From Pseudomonadota bacterium (GTDB lineage: Bacteria > Pseudomonadota > Gammaproteobacteria > Burkholderiales > Rhodocyclaceae), in NCBI GenBank assembly GCA_008501585.1, contig QQUN01000005.1:248001-312000 (forward strand): a stretch of 64,000 bases of DNA, read 5' to 3'. The notes below the pieces were generated by a model. That model was not told the origin of the DNA. It worked only from the letters and a program-made list of their open reading frames with translations, and did not search any database. Within the stretch, counting starts at the first letter, position 1. Every line of letters begins with the position of its first letter. The position numbers and the translations under genes are program-made. Of this stretch, positions 26,563-35,427 are shown one piece after another.

Positions 26563-28815
26563 ATGTCGCAACACGGTGCCGCGCCCGGTCGTCAAGACGC
26601 CGGGGAAGACAAGCAACTGTCTCGCGAAGAGCAGGATGCCATCCTGAATCTTCAGCAGGGCCTGCTGGCCGCCATTGCACGCGGGGACGAGCCACAGGCG
26701 CTGATCGCCCGCCTCTGCCTTCTCCAGGAGCAACTGGTGCCCGGCGCCGTTGCCAGTGCCATGCGCCTGAACGCGGAGAGCGACACCTTGCAGGTGCTGG
26801 CAGCACCGAGCATTCCCGATGAAGCGCAGGCGCGCCTGCACAATCTGCGCCCGGGCCCGGGGGCGGGCTCGTGCGGCAATGCGGTGTTTCGCGGCGAGCC
26901 GGTGTTTGTCAGCAACACCTTTTCCGATCCGCGCTGGGCGGATCTGCGTGCCGTAGCGGTCGATTTCAACATCTGCGCCTGCTGGTCAATGCCGATTCAT
27001 GGCGCCGGCGGCCGGGTGATCGGCAGCTTCGCGCTGTCGAGCTTCGAGCATCGTGCGCCAGGGGTGTTCCACCGCCGCTTGCTCGAGATTGGCGCTCACC
27101 TGATCGGCATCCTGCTCGAGCGCCAGGCGCAGGACACCCAGCTGCGCCTGGCGGCGCGGCTGTTCGACACGAGCGAGGAAGGGATCGTCATCACCGATGC
27201 TCAGAATCGCATCCAGGCGGTCAATCCGGCCTTCAGCCGGACCACCGGCTACACCGCCGATGAATGCATCGGCCGGCGCCCGTCGATGCTCTCGTCCGGG
27301 CGGCACGACAAGGCCTTCTACCTGCGCTTGTGGACCGAACTGGTCCGCAACGGCCACTGGCAGGGCGAAATCTGGAATCGCCGCAAGAACGGCGAGATCT
27401 ACCCGGAATGGCTGGTGTTGTCGGCCATCCGCGACAACACCGGGCAGATTACCCAGCATGTCGGCATCTTCTCCGACCTGACCGAATACCACGCGTCACA
27501 GAACCGCATCCGCTTTCTGGCCACCCATGACGTGCTCACCGAACTGCCCAACCGCATGCTGCTCGAGGAGCGCTGCGGCCAGGTGATTGCCTGGGCACGC
27601 AAGGCCGGCCATCGCGTTGCGCTGTTGTTTGTCGACGTTGACAACCTCAAGTTGGTCAATGACTCGCTCGGCCATACCGCCGGCGATACGCTGCTGCAGT
27701 CGGTGGCCCAGCGGCTGCGCCATTGTGTCGGCGAGAAAGACCTGGTGTGCCGCCAGGGCGGTGATGAGTTCATCGTGCTGCTCGACGAGTTGCCCGGTCT
27801 CGAGGCCGCGACCTCGGTGGCGCAGCGAATCAACGATCATCTGGGCGCGCCCTATCACACCGACAGTGGCGAGCTGGTCACCTCGGTGTCAATCGGCATT
27901 GCCATGTACCCGGACGACGGCGATGACTTCAACGCCCTGCTCCGCAAGGCCGATGGCGCCATGTACCAGGCCAAGGAGGCCGGGCGGAATACATTTCGCA
28001 GCCATCACCTGGACGCCGACCCCGACGCGCTGGACGAACTGGTGATCCGCAACGGGCTGCGACCGGCGCTGGCGCGGGGTGAGTTCGCCCTGCACTACCA
28101 GCCGATCCTTTGCCTGCGCACCGGCCGGCCGCTGGGGGCCGAAGCGCTGTTGCGCTGGACCCACCCGACGCTGGGCGATGTTCGGCCAGACCGCTTCATT
28201 CCGGTGGCCGAACTGAGCGGACATATCGTCAGCATTGGCGAATGGGTGCTGCGCGAGGCCTGCCGCGCGGCGGCGGCCTGGCCGCTCGGCGACTTGCAGG
28301 TGGCCGTCAACCTCTCGCCACTGCAGTTTCGTCACGGTGCGCTTGAACGCTGCATTGCCGAGGCCTTGTCGGCGTCGGGCCTCGATGGTCGCCGGCTTGA
28401 ACTGGAGATCACCGAAACCACGCTGATGGGCGATACCGCCTCGTTGATCGAGCAGCTCTCGCGCCTCAAGGCCATGGGTGTTCGCCTGGCGGTGGACGAT
28501 TTCGGCACCGGCTACTCGTGCCTGGCCTACCTGCGTCGCCTGCCGGTCGACAAACTCAAGATCGACCGTGCCTTCGTGGCCGACATGAGCGAGGATGCGG
28601 ATGATGCGAGCATCGTCCGCGCCATCATCCAGATGGCCGAGGGCCTGGGCGTGCGCACCACGGCCGAGGGGGTTGAAAACGCCCATCAGCACGCCACGCT
28701 CGAGGCGCTCGGTTGCGCCGAGGTGCAAGGCTACTACTATGCCCGGCCGATGCCCGCCGACGACTTTGTCCGCTGGCTCGCCGGGCGCGTGGTGACGCCG
28801 CCGGCGCTTACTTGA
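26563..28815 (+). CDS. GAF-PAS-GGDEF-EAL cyclic-di-GMP protein
   Basis: A 750 aa cytoplasmic protein with no membrane segments. A GAF domain (about residues 25-190, with GPGAGSCGNAVFRGEPVFVSN) is followed by PAS (about 200-310, GIVITDAQNRIQAVNPAFSR), GGDEF (about 320-480; intact GGDEF at 399-403 preceded by RQ) and EAL (about 500-745; EALLRW with E527, N in VNLSPLQF, E in ELEITE, DDFGTGYSCL, K in LKIDR, E in TTAEGVE, Q in VQGYYYARP). Both catalytic domains look functional. The GAF domain may bind a small ligand or heme. The gene diverges from the HD-GYP gene, and its 3' end overlaps the nitroreductase gene by 8 bp. Confidence 0.93.
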   Translation: MSQHGAAPGRQDAGEDKQLSREEQDAILNLQQGLLAAIARGDEPQALIARLCLLQEQLVPGAVASAMRLNAESDTLQVLAAPSIPDEAQARLHNLRPGPGAGSCGNAVFRGEPVFVSNTFSDPRWADLRAVAVDFNICACWSMPIHGAGGRVIGSFALSSFEHRAPGVFHRRLLEIGAHLIGILLERQAQDTQLRLAARLFDTSEEGIVITDAQNRIQAVNPAFSRTTGYTADECIGRRPSMLSSGRHDKAFYLRLWTELVRNGHWQGEIWNRRKNGEIYPEWLVLSAIRDNTGQITQHVGIFSDLTEYHASQNRIRFLATHDVLTELPNRMLLEERCGQVIAWARKAGHRVALLFVDVDNLKLVNDSLGHTAGDTLLQSVAQRLRHCVGEKDLVCRQGGDEFIVLLDELPGLEAATSVAQRINDHLGAPYHTDSGELVTSVSIGIAMYPDDGDDFNALLRKADGAMYQAKEAGRNTFRSHHLDADPDALDELVIRNGLRPALARGEFALHYQPILCLRTGRPLGAEALLRWTHPTLGDVRPDRFIPVAELSGHIVSIGEWVLREACRAAAAWPLGDLQVAVNLSPLQFRHGALERCIAEALSASGLDGRRLELEITETTLMGDTASLIEQLSRLKAMGVRLAVDDFGTGYSCLAYLRRLPVDKLKIDRAFVADMSEDADDASIVRAIIQMAEGLGVRTTAEGVENAHQHATLEALGCAEVQGYYYARPMPADDFVRWLAGRVVTPPALT

Positions 28816-29626
28816 GCGCGAAGCCGCGCTGCTTCAGCGCCTCGACCAGGCGGTCGCGCCCCGACAGCGATGCCGGGCCGGCGACCCGCTTTGCGCTATG
28901 GACCGCCCAGGTGCCCTTTACGTCCATCTGCTGCGCTTCATAGAACCGGGCCATGGCCGCGTTGTAGTCGGCAATGGCGGCTGCCTGGTCGGTCGAGTAG
29001 CGTTCATGATGCAGCACCGCGGACTGCGGCAGCCGGGGCTTGACGCTCGCCGGCCGGGCTTCGTCTTCATGGCCGACACACATGCCGAACACGGCAAAGG
29101 TTTTCGGGGGCAGGTTCAGCACGCGGGCGACGTCTTCGGGCCGGTTGCGCATGCCGCCGATGTACACCGTCGACAAACCCATCGACTCGGCCGCCGCCAC
29201 GGCGTTCTGTGCCGCCAGGGCGGCGTCGATCACGCCGACGAGAAACATCTCGGTGTAGTCCAGTGCCTCGCTCGGGCGCGCTTCGGCCGCCGCGATGTGC
29301 GCCAGCCGCGACAGGTCGGCCAGCCACACCAGCTGCAGCGGCGCCTTGCGCACATGCACCTGGTTGCCGGCAAATTCGGCCAGCTGGTCGCGCGTGGCCT
29401 GGTCGCGCACGGCCACCACGCTCCACACCTGAAGGTTGGACGAGCTGGCGGCCGACTGCGCCGCCGCAATCATGGCGCCGAGCTGGGCGTCGCTGACCGG
29501 ATCGGGGCGGAAGGCGCGCACCGAGCGGTGGGTCAGCAACTGGTCGATCAAGGTGGTGGTGATCTCGGGAACCGTCTGGTCAACGCCGCCGTAGCGGGTT
29601 TCGTACAGGGGGTGATGGGTCGTCAT
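28808..29626 (-). CDS. NfsA-like nitroreductase / flavin oxidoreductase
   Basis: FMN-dependent NADPH oxidoreductase of the nitroreductase superfamily. Family features: HRSVRAFRPDPVSDAQLGAM at the N-terminus for FMN phosphate binding, SAASSSNLQVWSVV, an AAESMGLSTVYIGGMRN turn and a P-x-x-x-F-A-V-F-G-M-C-V-G segment. Length 272 aa suits the NfsA/FRP group rather than the shorter NfsB group. The physiological substrate cannot be deduced; members reduce nitroaromatics, quinones or flavins. It is separated from creA by 26 bp on the same strand, so the two may be cotranscribed. Confidence 0.88.
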   Translation of the reverse strand: MTTHHPLYETRYGGVDQTVPEITTTLIDQLLTHRSVRAFRPDPVSDAQLGAMIAAAQSAASSSNLQVWSVVAVRDQATRDQLAEFAGNQVHVRKAPLQLVWLADLSRLAHIAAAEARPSEALDYTEMFLVGVIDAALAAQNAVAAAESMGLSTVYIGGMRNRPEDVARVLNLPPKTFAVFGMCVGHEDEARPASVKPRLPQSAVLHHERYSTDQAAAIADYNAAMARFYEAQQMDVKGTWAVHSAKRVAGPASLSGRDRLVEALKQRGFALK

Positions 29627-29652
29627 CGTGAAGGTGTCCAGTCAAGGCAGAC

Positions 29653-30120
29653 TTATTTTTCGAGCGGGATGGGCGTGGCGCGGTCGACGGTGACCGCCGT
29701 CACCGAATTCTGCGGGCTGCCGGAGATGACCTTGTCGGTATAGGTCAGATACACCAGCGTGTTCCGGCTGACATCGACAATGCGGACCACGTGCAGGGTC
29801 TTGAAAATGATCGACCGGCGCTGGCTGAAGGCGTCTTCCTGGCGGGGCAGCGGCTCGCGGAAGCGGATCGGGCCAACCTGCCGGCAGGCGATCGACACGT
29901 CCGACAGCTCCTCGGCCACACCAAAGGCGCCGGCAATGCCGCCGCGCTCGGGTTTGGCAACATAGCAGGCCACGCCCTCGACCTTGGGATCGTCAAACGC
30001 CTCCACCACCAGCTTGTGCGAGCCGGTGAGCTTCCACTCGGTGTTGACGCCGCCGATATCTTCGGCGGACGCGGGCAGCATCCATAGCGCGGACACCAGG
30101 GCAAGCAACAGGTTTTTCAT
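29653..30120 (-). CDS. creA: CreA family protein
   Basis: Small exported protein of unknown function (155 aa). It has a signal peptide (MKNLLLALVSALWMLPASAE) and the CreA core: IGGVNTEWKLTGSHKLVVEAFDDPKVEGVACYV, then A-G-A-F-G-V-A-E-E-L-S-D-V-S-I-A-C-R-Q-V-G-P-I, and NTLVYLTYTDKVISGSPQNS. Two Cys residues in the mature part could form a disulfide. In E. coli creA lies near the creBCD system, but no such genes are here. I used the Met at 30120 because of the signal peptide and an AAGGA site; the frame continues to 30267. Confidence 0.9.
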   Translation of the reverse strand: MKNLLLALVSALWMLPASAEDIGGVNTEWKLTGSHKLVVEAFDDPKVEGVACYVAKPERGGIAGAFGVAEELSDVSIACRQVGPIRFREPLPRQEDAFSQRRSIIFKTLHVVRIVDVSRNTLVYLTYTDKVISGSPQNSVTAVTVDRATPIPLEK

Positions 30121-30238
30121 CGGCCGGTCCTTTGTCATCAGCGGGTATTGAACCATGACCCAGATGGGGACGAGGGCCAAAGTCTCAAGCACCGCGATGC
30201 CAATTGCCGCCATGGGGCGCTTCGGATAGCCTGACGAC

Positions 30239-32014
30239 ATGACACGAACCGCCAGCCGCCTGACCACCGACGCCCTGCTCGCCCGCCTGCTCGAGGCCGG
30301 CCAGATCAGCCGCCACGACTACGATGAAACCCGCACGGCGCTGCGCATGCGCGGCCGCAACGACCAGCATCCGCTGGCGCTGGTGGGCGAACGGCGCCTC
30401 ACCCGCGCCTGCGCGCCGCACGACACGCTGAGCGTCGAGCCGCTGACCGAATGGCTGGCCGGCGATGCCGGCCTGCCCTACTTCCACATCGACCCGCTGA
30501 AGATCGACGTCTCCTCGGTGTGCAACCTGGTCTCGCATGCCTACGCCACGCGCTTTCGCATCCTGCCGGTGGCGATCCGCGACAACGACGTGACCATCGC
30601 CACCGCCGAGCCCTACGAGAGCGAGTGGCTGTCGGTGCTCGAGCAGGCGCTCAAGATCCGCATCCACCGCGTGCTCGCCAACCCGACCGACATCGTGCGC
30701 TACCTGGCCGAGTTCTACAGCCTGGCACGCTCGCTCAAGCACGCGGTGGCGCAGCACGAGGGCGCGCAGAGCGGCATCGGCAACTTCGAGCAGCTGGTGA
30801 AGCTGGGTTCCAACAAGTCGCTCGACGCCAACGACCAGGCGGTCATCCACATCGTCGACTGGTTGCTGCAATACGCCTTCGAGCAGCGCGCCAGCGACAT
30901 CCACATCGAGCCGCGGCGCGAGGTGTGCAACGTGCGCTTCCGCATCGACGGCGTGATGCACCTTGTCTATCAGACGCCGGTGCCGGTGGCCGCGGCGATC
31001 ACCAACCGCATCAAGCTGATGGGTCGCATGGACGTGGTCGAGAAGCGCCGCCCGCAGGACGGGCGGATCAAGACCCAGTCGGGCAAGGGCGAGGAGATCG
31101 AGCTGCGCCTGTCCACCATGCCGACGGCCTTCGGCGAAAAGCTGGTGCTGCGCATCTTCAACCCCGATGTGCTGCTCAAGTCCTTCAACGACCTGGGCTT
31201 CAGCCAGGGCGAGACGCAGCGCTGGCGCAGCATGTTCTCGCAGCCCAACGGCATCATCCTGGTGACCGGCCCGACCGGCTCGGGCAAGACTACCACGCTG
31301 TACTCGACGCTCAAGGAGCTGGCCACGCCCGAGGTGAACGTGTGCACCATCGAAGATCCGATCGAGATGGTCTATCCGCACCTCAACCAGATGCAGGTGC
31401 AGCACAACATCGGGCTCGACTTTGCCAGTGGCGTGCGCACCTTGCTGCGCCAGGATCCGGACGTGATCATGGTCGGCGAGATCCGCGACCTCGAAACCGC
31501 CGAGATGGCCATCCAGGCCGCGCTCACCGGGCATCTGGTGCTATCCACCCTGCACACCAACGATGCGCCCTCGGCGATCACCCGCCTGCTCGACCTGGGC
31601 GTGCCGCCCTACCTCATCCGCTCCACCCTGCTCGGCGTGCTCGCCCAGCGCCTGGTGCGCACCCTGTGCCCGCACTGCCGCAAGCCGCACCCGATCGACG
31701 AGGCCGACTGGAACGAGCTGGTGGCGCCCTGGAAGTCCACGCTGCCGACCACCGCCAACGGCCCGGTGGGCTGCCTGGAATGCCGGATGACCGGTTATCA
31801 CGGCCGGGTCGGTCTGTACGAGCTGATGACGCTGTCGCCCACGCTGCGCCAGCTCATCACCCCGGAGATGGACGTGGCCCGCCTGCGCGCCCAGGCCGTA
31901 CGCGAGCACATGACCCCGCTGCGCCTGGCCGGTGCGCGGCAGGTCGCCGCCGGCACCACCACCATCGAGGAGATTGCCCGTTCTACGCCGCCGGCCAGCG
32001 GCGAGGCGCAGTGA
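30239..32014 (+). CDS. GspE/PilB-family secretion ATPase, orphan
   Basis: Hexameric ATPase of the type II secretion / type IV pilus family, 591 aa. An N-terminal GspE/MshE-like domain (about residues 60-180) is followed by the ATPase core with Walker A GPTGSGKTTT, Asp box TIEDPIEM, Walker B MVGEIRDLETAEMA and His box LSTLHTNDA. The C-terminal zinc motif is present as C-P-H-C and C-L-E-C. No gspF, pilC, pseudopilin or secretin genes are adjacent, so its partners are elsewhere. It resembles PilB/GspE more than the retraction ATPase PilT because it has the N-terminal domain and zinc motif. Its stop directly abuts that of the convergent sugar dehydrogenase gene. Confidence 0.88.
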   Translation: MTRTASRLTTDALLARLLEAGQISRHDYDETRTALRMRGRNDQHPLALVGERRLTRACAPHDTLSVEPLTEWLAGDAGLPYFHIDPLKIDVSSVCNLVSHAYATRFRILPVAIRDNDVTIATAEPYESEWLSVLEQALKIRIHRVLANPTDIVRYLAEFYSLARSLKHAVAQHEGAQSGIGNFEQLVKLGSNKSLDANDQAVIHIVDWLLQYAFEQRASDIHIEPRREVCNVRFRIDGVMHLVYQTPVPVAAAITNRIKLMGRMDVVEKRRPQDGRIKTQSGKGEEIELRLSTMPTAFGEKLVLRIFNPDVLLKSFNDLGFSQGETQRWRSMFSQPNGIILVTGPTGSGKTTTLYSTLKELATPEVNVCTIEDPIEMVYPHLNQMQVQHNIGLDFASGVRTLLRQDPDVIMVGEIRDLETAEMAIQAALTGHLVLSTLHTNDAPSAITRLLDLGVPPYLIRSTLLGVLAQRLVRTLCPHCRKPHPIDEADWNELVAPWKSTLPTTANGPVGCLECRMTGYHGRVGLYELMTLSPTLRQLITPEMDVARLRAQAVREHMTPLRLAGARQVAAGTTTIEEIARSTPPASGEAQ

Positions 32015-33163
32015 TCATCGGGCCGGAGCGATGCGCAGGATACGGCCCTCGGTTTCATCGAGCACGTACAGCGCCCCATCCGGCCCCTGGCGCACATCAC
32101 GGATGCGATGGCCGATTTCGGTCAGCAGGCGCTCCTCGGACACCACTTTCTCGCCCTTGAGCACGACACGCACCAGCATGCCGAACTTCAGCGAGCCGAC
32201 AAAGAGATTGCCCCGCCAGGCGGGAAACAGTGCGCCGGTATAAAAGCTCATGCCCGACGGGGCGATCGATGGCGTCCAGTGGTGCACCGGTGCGGCAACA
32301 TCGGGGCGCGCGGTGCCTTCGCCGATCTGCCACCCCGTGACATACTCGCGCCCGAAGGTGATCTCCGGCCAGCCATGATTGGCGCCGGCGCGCGGGATGT
32401 TGATCTCGTCGCCGCCCTGCGGGCCGTGCTCGTGGGTCCACAGCGCACCGGTTTCGGGATGCCGGGCCGCCCCCTGGACATTGCGGTGGCCGTAGGACCA
32501 GATCTCGGGCAAGGCGTCCGCGCGACCGACGAAGGGGTTGTCGTCCGGCACGCTGCCGTCAGCGCGGAGCCGCACGATCTTGCCGAGATGGCTGTCAAGC
32601 GCCTGGGCGCGTTCGCGCGCGTGATAGCGCTCCCCCAGGGTGATGAACAGATGCTGCGTGTCGTCAAAGACCAGGCGTGAGCCGAAGTGGTGCCCACCGG
32701 GGAGATCGTCCTGCTGGGCGAAGATCACCTCGACCTCGCGCAACTGCGGCGGCGAGGCATCGGCGTCGAGCCGCGCGCGGGCGACGGCGGTTCGTGCGCC
32801 GCGGGCGGTGGGTTGGGCGAAGCTGAAGTAGATCCGCTGGTCGGTTGCAAACCCGGGCCCGAGGACGACATCGAGCAGACCGCCCTGGCCGGCGGCATGC
32901 ACCGGCGGCACATGGGCGACCGGTGCCGACAGCGTGCCATCGGCGTGGATGATCCGCAGCCGGCCAGGCCGCTCGCTGACGAGCATCCGGCCATCCGGCA
33001 GAAATGCCAGTGACCACGGGGTATCCAGCCCGGTGGCGACGGTGCTGACAGCCAGCTTGCCGGCGGCGGAGTCAAGTCTCAGGGTGTCGGCGCCGGCCGC
33101 ATGCATTGCCAGCACGAGGGGCAGGCAGGCCAGCCATCGGTGGAGTCGAATCGCGAGGCGCAT
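32015..33163 (-). CDS. PQQ-dependent soluble aldose dehydrogenase (YliI/Gdh-B type)
   Basis: Periplasmic six-bladed beta-propeller that oxidises aldose sugars with PQQ. A signal peptide covers the first 25 or so residues (ends near AAGAD). Family motifs include GLDTPWSLAFLPDGRMLVSERPG, AQDDLPGGHHFGSRL (catalytic His region), LGKIVRLRADGSVPDDNPFVG, W-S-Y-G-H-R-N-V-Q-G and WTHEHGPQGGDEIN. Length 382 aa fits. I used the Met at 33163 for the signal peptide; the frame runs on to 33301. Whether the organism makes PQQ cannot be seen here. The gap to the next gene (33164-33261) has no recognisable feature. Confidence 0.9.
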   Translation of the reverse strand: MRLAIRLHRWLACLPLVLAMHAAGADTLRLDSAAGKLAVSTVATGLDTPWSLAFLPDGRMLVSERPGRLRIIHADGTLSAPVAHVPPVHAAGQGGLLDVVLGPGFATDQRIYFSFAQPTARGARTAVARARLDADASPPQLREVEVIFAQQDDLPGGHHFGSRLVFDDTQHLFITLGERYHARERAQALDSHLGKIVRLRADGSVPDDNPFVGRADALPEIWSYGHRNVQGAARHPETGALWTHEHGPQGGDEINIPRAGANHGWPEITFGREYVTGWQIGEGTARPDVAAPVHHWTPSIAPSGMSFYTGALFPAWRGNLFVGSLKFGMLVRVVLKGEKVVSEERLLTEIGHRIRDVRQGPDGALYVLDETEGRILRIAPAR

Positions 33164-33261
33164 CCTTGGTGTTCTCCCGGTGATGTGCGCGAAGCCGGCG
33201 GCCCATGGTGTCGCGGACGCATTCGGGCGCGACAGGCCGACGACTCTGCTGCGAGCACGCC

Positions 33262-34218
33262 CTAATCGAGCGCGGGGCGTCGCGGCAGGATCGTGACGCA
33301 CTCGGGGTAGTTCCGGCAGCCCCAGTAGTCGCCGTGCGACCCGGTCGCGTTGACCATCTTTTCACCGCATGTCGGGCAGCTGGGCGTGGTGTAGCCGCCC
33401 TCGGTGGCGATGGTGTGCAGGCGGGTGCGGGATTCCGACGGCAAACGCTCGATCATCGCCAGCAGCACCCGCCCGTCCACCAGCACGATGCCGTGCTCGC
33501 GTCCGAGCGCGCGTGCCTGGGCGGTGAAACGGCCGTTGGTCATCAAAAAGCCGCGCTCGATCTGTTCGTGTGTCATGGCGCCGATCAGTTCCCGTACCGC
33601 CGGCACATCCAGGTGGGTGACGCCACGGCTGCGCACATGGACCAGGCCGGTGGCCGTCTCCAGATTGAGCTTGTCCTGGTAGAGATAGATGTCGCAGCCC
33701 TGCGCATGCGCCAGCGGCAATGCACGATGCGAGATCGACTTCTGTGTGTAGTAGGCCACGCACACGGCGTCGAAGCGCTGCCACTCGAGGCTCTCGAGCA
33801 GGCTCAGCGTCCATACGCGGGTGGCCGCCGGCACCATGTCGGGGTCGAAATCGAGCATCGACGCATCGTCCAGTGCCGAGGGGTCGAACTCGGTCGGTGC
33901 CGAGTGGATGGTGGGCGGTGCGTCATTGCTGGCGGCGTCCGGCGGGCGCTTGCGTGAGCGGTGCGGGCGCGATGGCGGCAGCGAATCGCCGGTGCGGGCC
34001 TGCCCGCGCAGGCGCATGGCCATGATCGCCCCACCGAAAATCACCGATATCAGCAGGGCGAATACGGGAATCACCACCATGGCCCGGTCCCCCGTCTGAT
34101 CCCAGCGTTGCACCGCGACCAGCACGACGCCGGACAGTGCCGCGGCGAGCGCCCACGGCCGCCAGCTGCCCCGGGGCCGGGCCGGTGCCGCGCGTCGATG
34201 TTCATTTGCCTGCTTCAT
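33262..34218 (-). CDS. Membrane-anchored Mrr-like nuclease-fold protein with topoisomerase-type zinc finger
   Basis: 318 aa. Two hydrophobic segments at about residues 20-62 anchor it. A low-complexity linker leads to a restriction-endonuclease-like (Mrr) domain at about residues 125-260: ESLEWQRFDAVCVAYY, GCDIYLYQD, V-R-E-L-I-G-A-M, G-F-L-M-T-N-G-R-F-T and HGIVLVDG. The C-terminus is a topoisomerase-type zinc finger (CPTCGEKMV, WGCRNYPEC). In Mrr enzymes the active site is D...(Q/E)-x-K; here the expected Q-x-K strand reads H-V-R, so the catalytic Lys appears replaced. It may bind rather than cut DNA, or use other residues. No methylase is adjacent. The start at 34218 follows GGGGAGGG. Confidence 0.78.
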   Translation of the reverse strand: MKQANEHRRAAPARPRGSWRPWALAAALSGVVLVAVQRWDQTGDRAMVVIPVFALLISVIFGGAIMAMRLRGQARTGDSLPPSRPHRSRKRPPDAASNDAPPTIHSAPTEFDPSALDDASMLDFDPDMVPAATRVWTLSLLESLEWQRFDAVCVAYYTQKSISHRALPLAHAQGCDIYLYQDKLNLETATGLVHVRSRGVTHLDVPAVRELIGAMTHEQIERGFLMTNGRFTAQARALGREHGIVLVDGRVLLAMIERLPSESRTRLHTIATEGGYTTPSCPTCGEKMVNATGSHGDYWGCRNYPECVTILPRRPALD

Positions 34219-34415
34219 TTGCCCTCCCCACGCAGCGCCTGTGCGCCCAACCCGGAAGCCCTGCCCGGTTCCGGGATACCCGGATTCTGGCATAGCGCAT
34301 TCACGCAAACAAACAGTGCTTGCTGATGTCATGCCCCCGGCAATGCCTGCGTTGCACCGCACTGCCGTGCAGGCGACAATCGCCGCTCCCGCAGCTCATC
34401 GGAATCGTGAACACC

Positions 34416-35084
34416 ATGAAGTTGATCGTTGCCATCCTGTCCCTCGTCCTGCTGGCCATTCTCGCGCCGCTGGCCTTCATGCCCTCCGCCGACGATCTGG
34501 CCGAGGCGCAATCCGGCCTGCCCTGGCAGATCGAGGTCGATGCCGAGGGCGGGAGCCGGGTGTTCGGGCTGACCCTCGGGCGCAGCACCCTGGGCGAGGC
34601 GCAGGCGCGTTTCGGCCCGGATCTGGCCATTGCGATTTTGACTGCACCGGGTGAAAAAGGCGCGCTCGAGGCGTATCTGGGCAGTGCGCAACTGGGGTTC
34701 GTGACCGGCAAGCTGGTGCTCACCGTGGCGCTGTCCGACGATGAACTCGCGGGGATGCGTGAACGGGCGGCCAAGACCGAATACATGGAGTCGACCACCC
34801 GCAAGGCCACGCTCAGCGCGGCCGACCTGTCCACCGCGCTGACCCGTCCGATCGACAGCATCGTCTTCATTCCGTCGGTCAATCTCGACGAAGCCGCCAT
34901 TCAGGCGCGTTTTGGCGAGCCCGCCGAGCGGATCGCCACCAATGCCCACCAGACCCACCTGCTGTTCCCCGACAAGGGGCTGGACCTGATCCTCGACAGC
35001 GACGGCAAGGAGATCCTGCAATACGTGGCGCCGCGTGACTTCGATCGCGTTCGCCAGCCGCTGCAGGCTGCGGCCGCTCAGTAA
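34416..35084 (+). CDS. Hypothetical protein with one N-terminal membrane segment
   Basis: Not recognised. The 222 aa product starts with a hydrophobic segment (residues 1-22, MKLIVAILSLVLLAILAPLAF), which may be a signal anchor. Two segments look alike: LGRSTLGEAQARFG near residue 52 and L-D-E-A-A-I-Q-A-R-F-G near residue 160, each followed by a beta-rich part, suggesting an internal duplication. There are no Cys pairs, lipobox or catalytic motifs. Start chosen at 34416 where the membrane segment begins; the frame runs back to 34320. It is convergent with slyX and overlaps it by 7 bp. Confidence 0.7.
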   Translation: MKLIVAILSLVLLAILAPLAFMPSADDLAEAQSGLPWQIEVDAEGGSRVFGLTLGRSTLGEAQARFGPDLAIAILTAPGEKGALEAYLGSAQLGFVTGKLVLTVALSDDELAGMRERAAKTEYMESTTRKATLSAADLSTALTRPIDSIVFIPSVNLDEAAIQARFGEPAERIATNAHQTHLLFPDKGLDLILDSDGKEILQYVAPRDFDRVRQPLQAAAAQ

Positions 35085-35278
35085 TGCGGCGGAATTTCGT
35101 CTTCGGGCCGTCCGGCGCCGCGTGGCTGTACCGATTGCAGCTGGCGCTTCAGGTCCAGCACCTGGGCTTGTAGCAACTCGATCGCCTCCTGTTGACGAAA
35201 CAGGGTCATGTTCATGCCGTCGAGCATGTCTTCGGCGGCCATCAGCTTGCACTCCAGCGTTTCGAGGCGTGATTCCAT
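35078..35278 (-). CDS. slyX: SlyX family protein
   Basis: Small coiled-coil protein (66 aa). The sequence matches the SlyX pattern: an N-terminal helix L-E-T-L-E-C-K-L-M-A-A-E-D-M-L-D, then FRQQEAIELLQAQVLDLKRQL and the C-terminal PPHY end shared by the family. Function unknown. The ATG has AGGAGT upstream. Note the overlap with the convergent gene ending at 35084. Confidence 0.9.
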   Translation of the reverse strand: MESRLETLECKLMAAEDMLDGMNMTLFRQQEAIELLQAQVLDLKRQLQSVQPRGAGRPEDEIPPHY

Positions 35279-35427
35279 TCATGTGACTCCTGGCTCGGGC
35301 AGCCGGCATTGTACGCATTCGCCCGGCAGGGTCGACTGTGTCACGCCGCGCCCGCTGTGCCGCTCGTCTCCGTGCATCCAATATGCATTAGACTGGCGGA
35401 CAGTGCCGACCGCCTGCTGCCCACACC

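Noticed and set aside
33164-33261. N-terminal extension of the sugar dehydrogenase
   Set aside because: The extension would place 46 residues before a normal signal peptide; the Met at 33163 is the better start.
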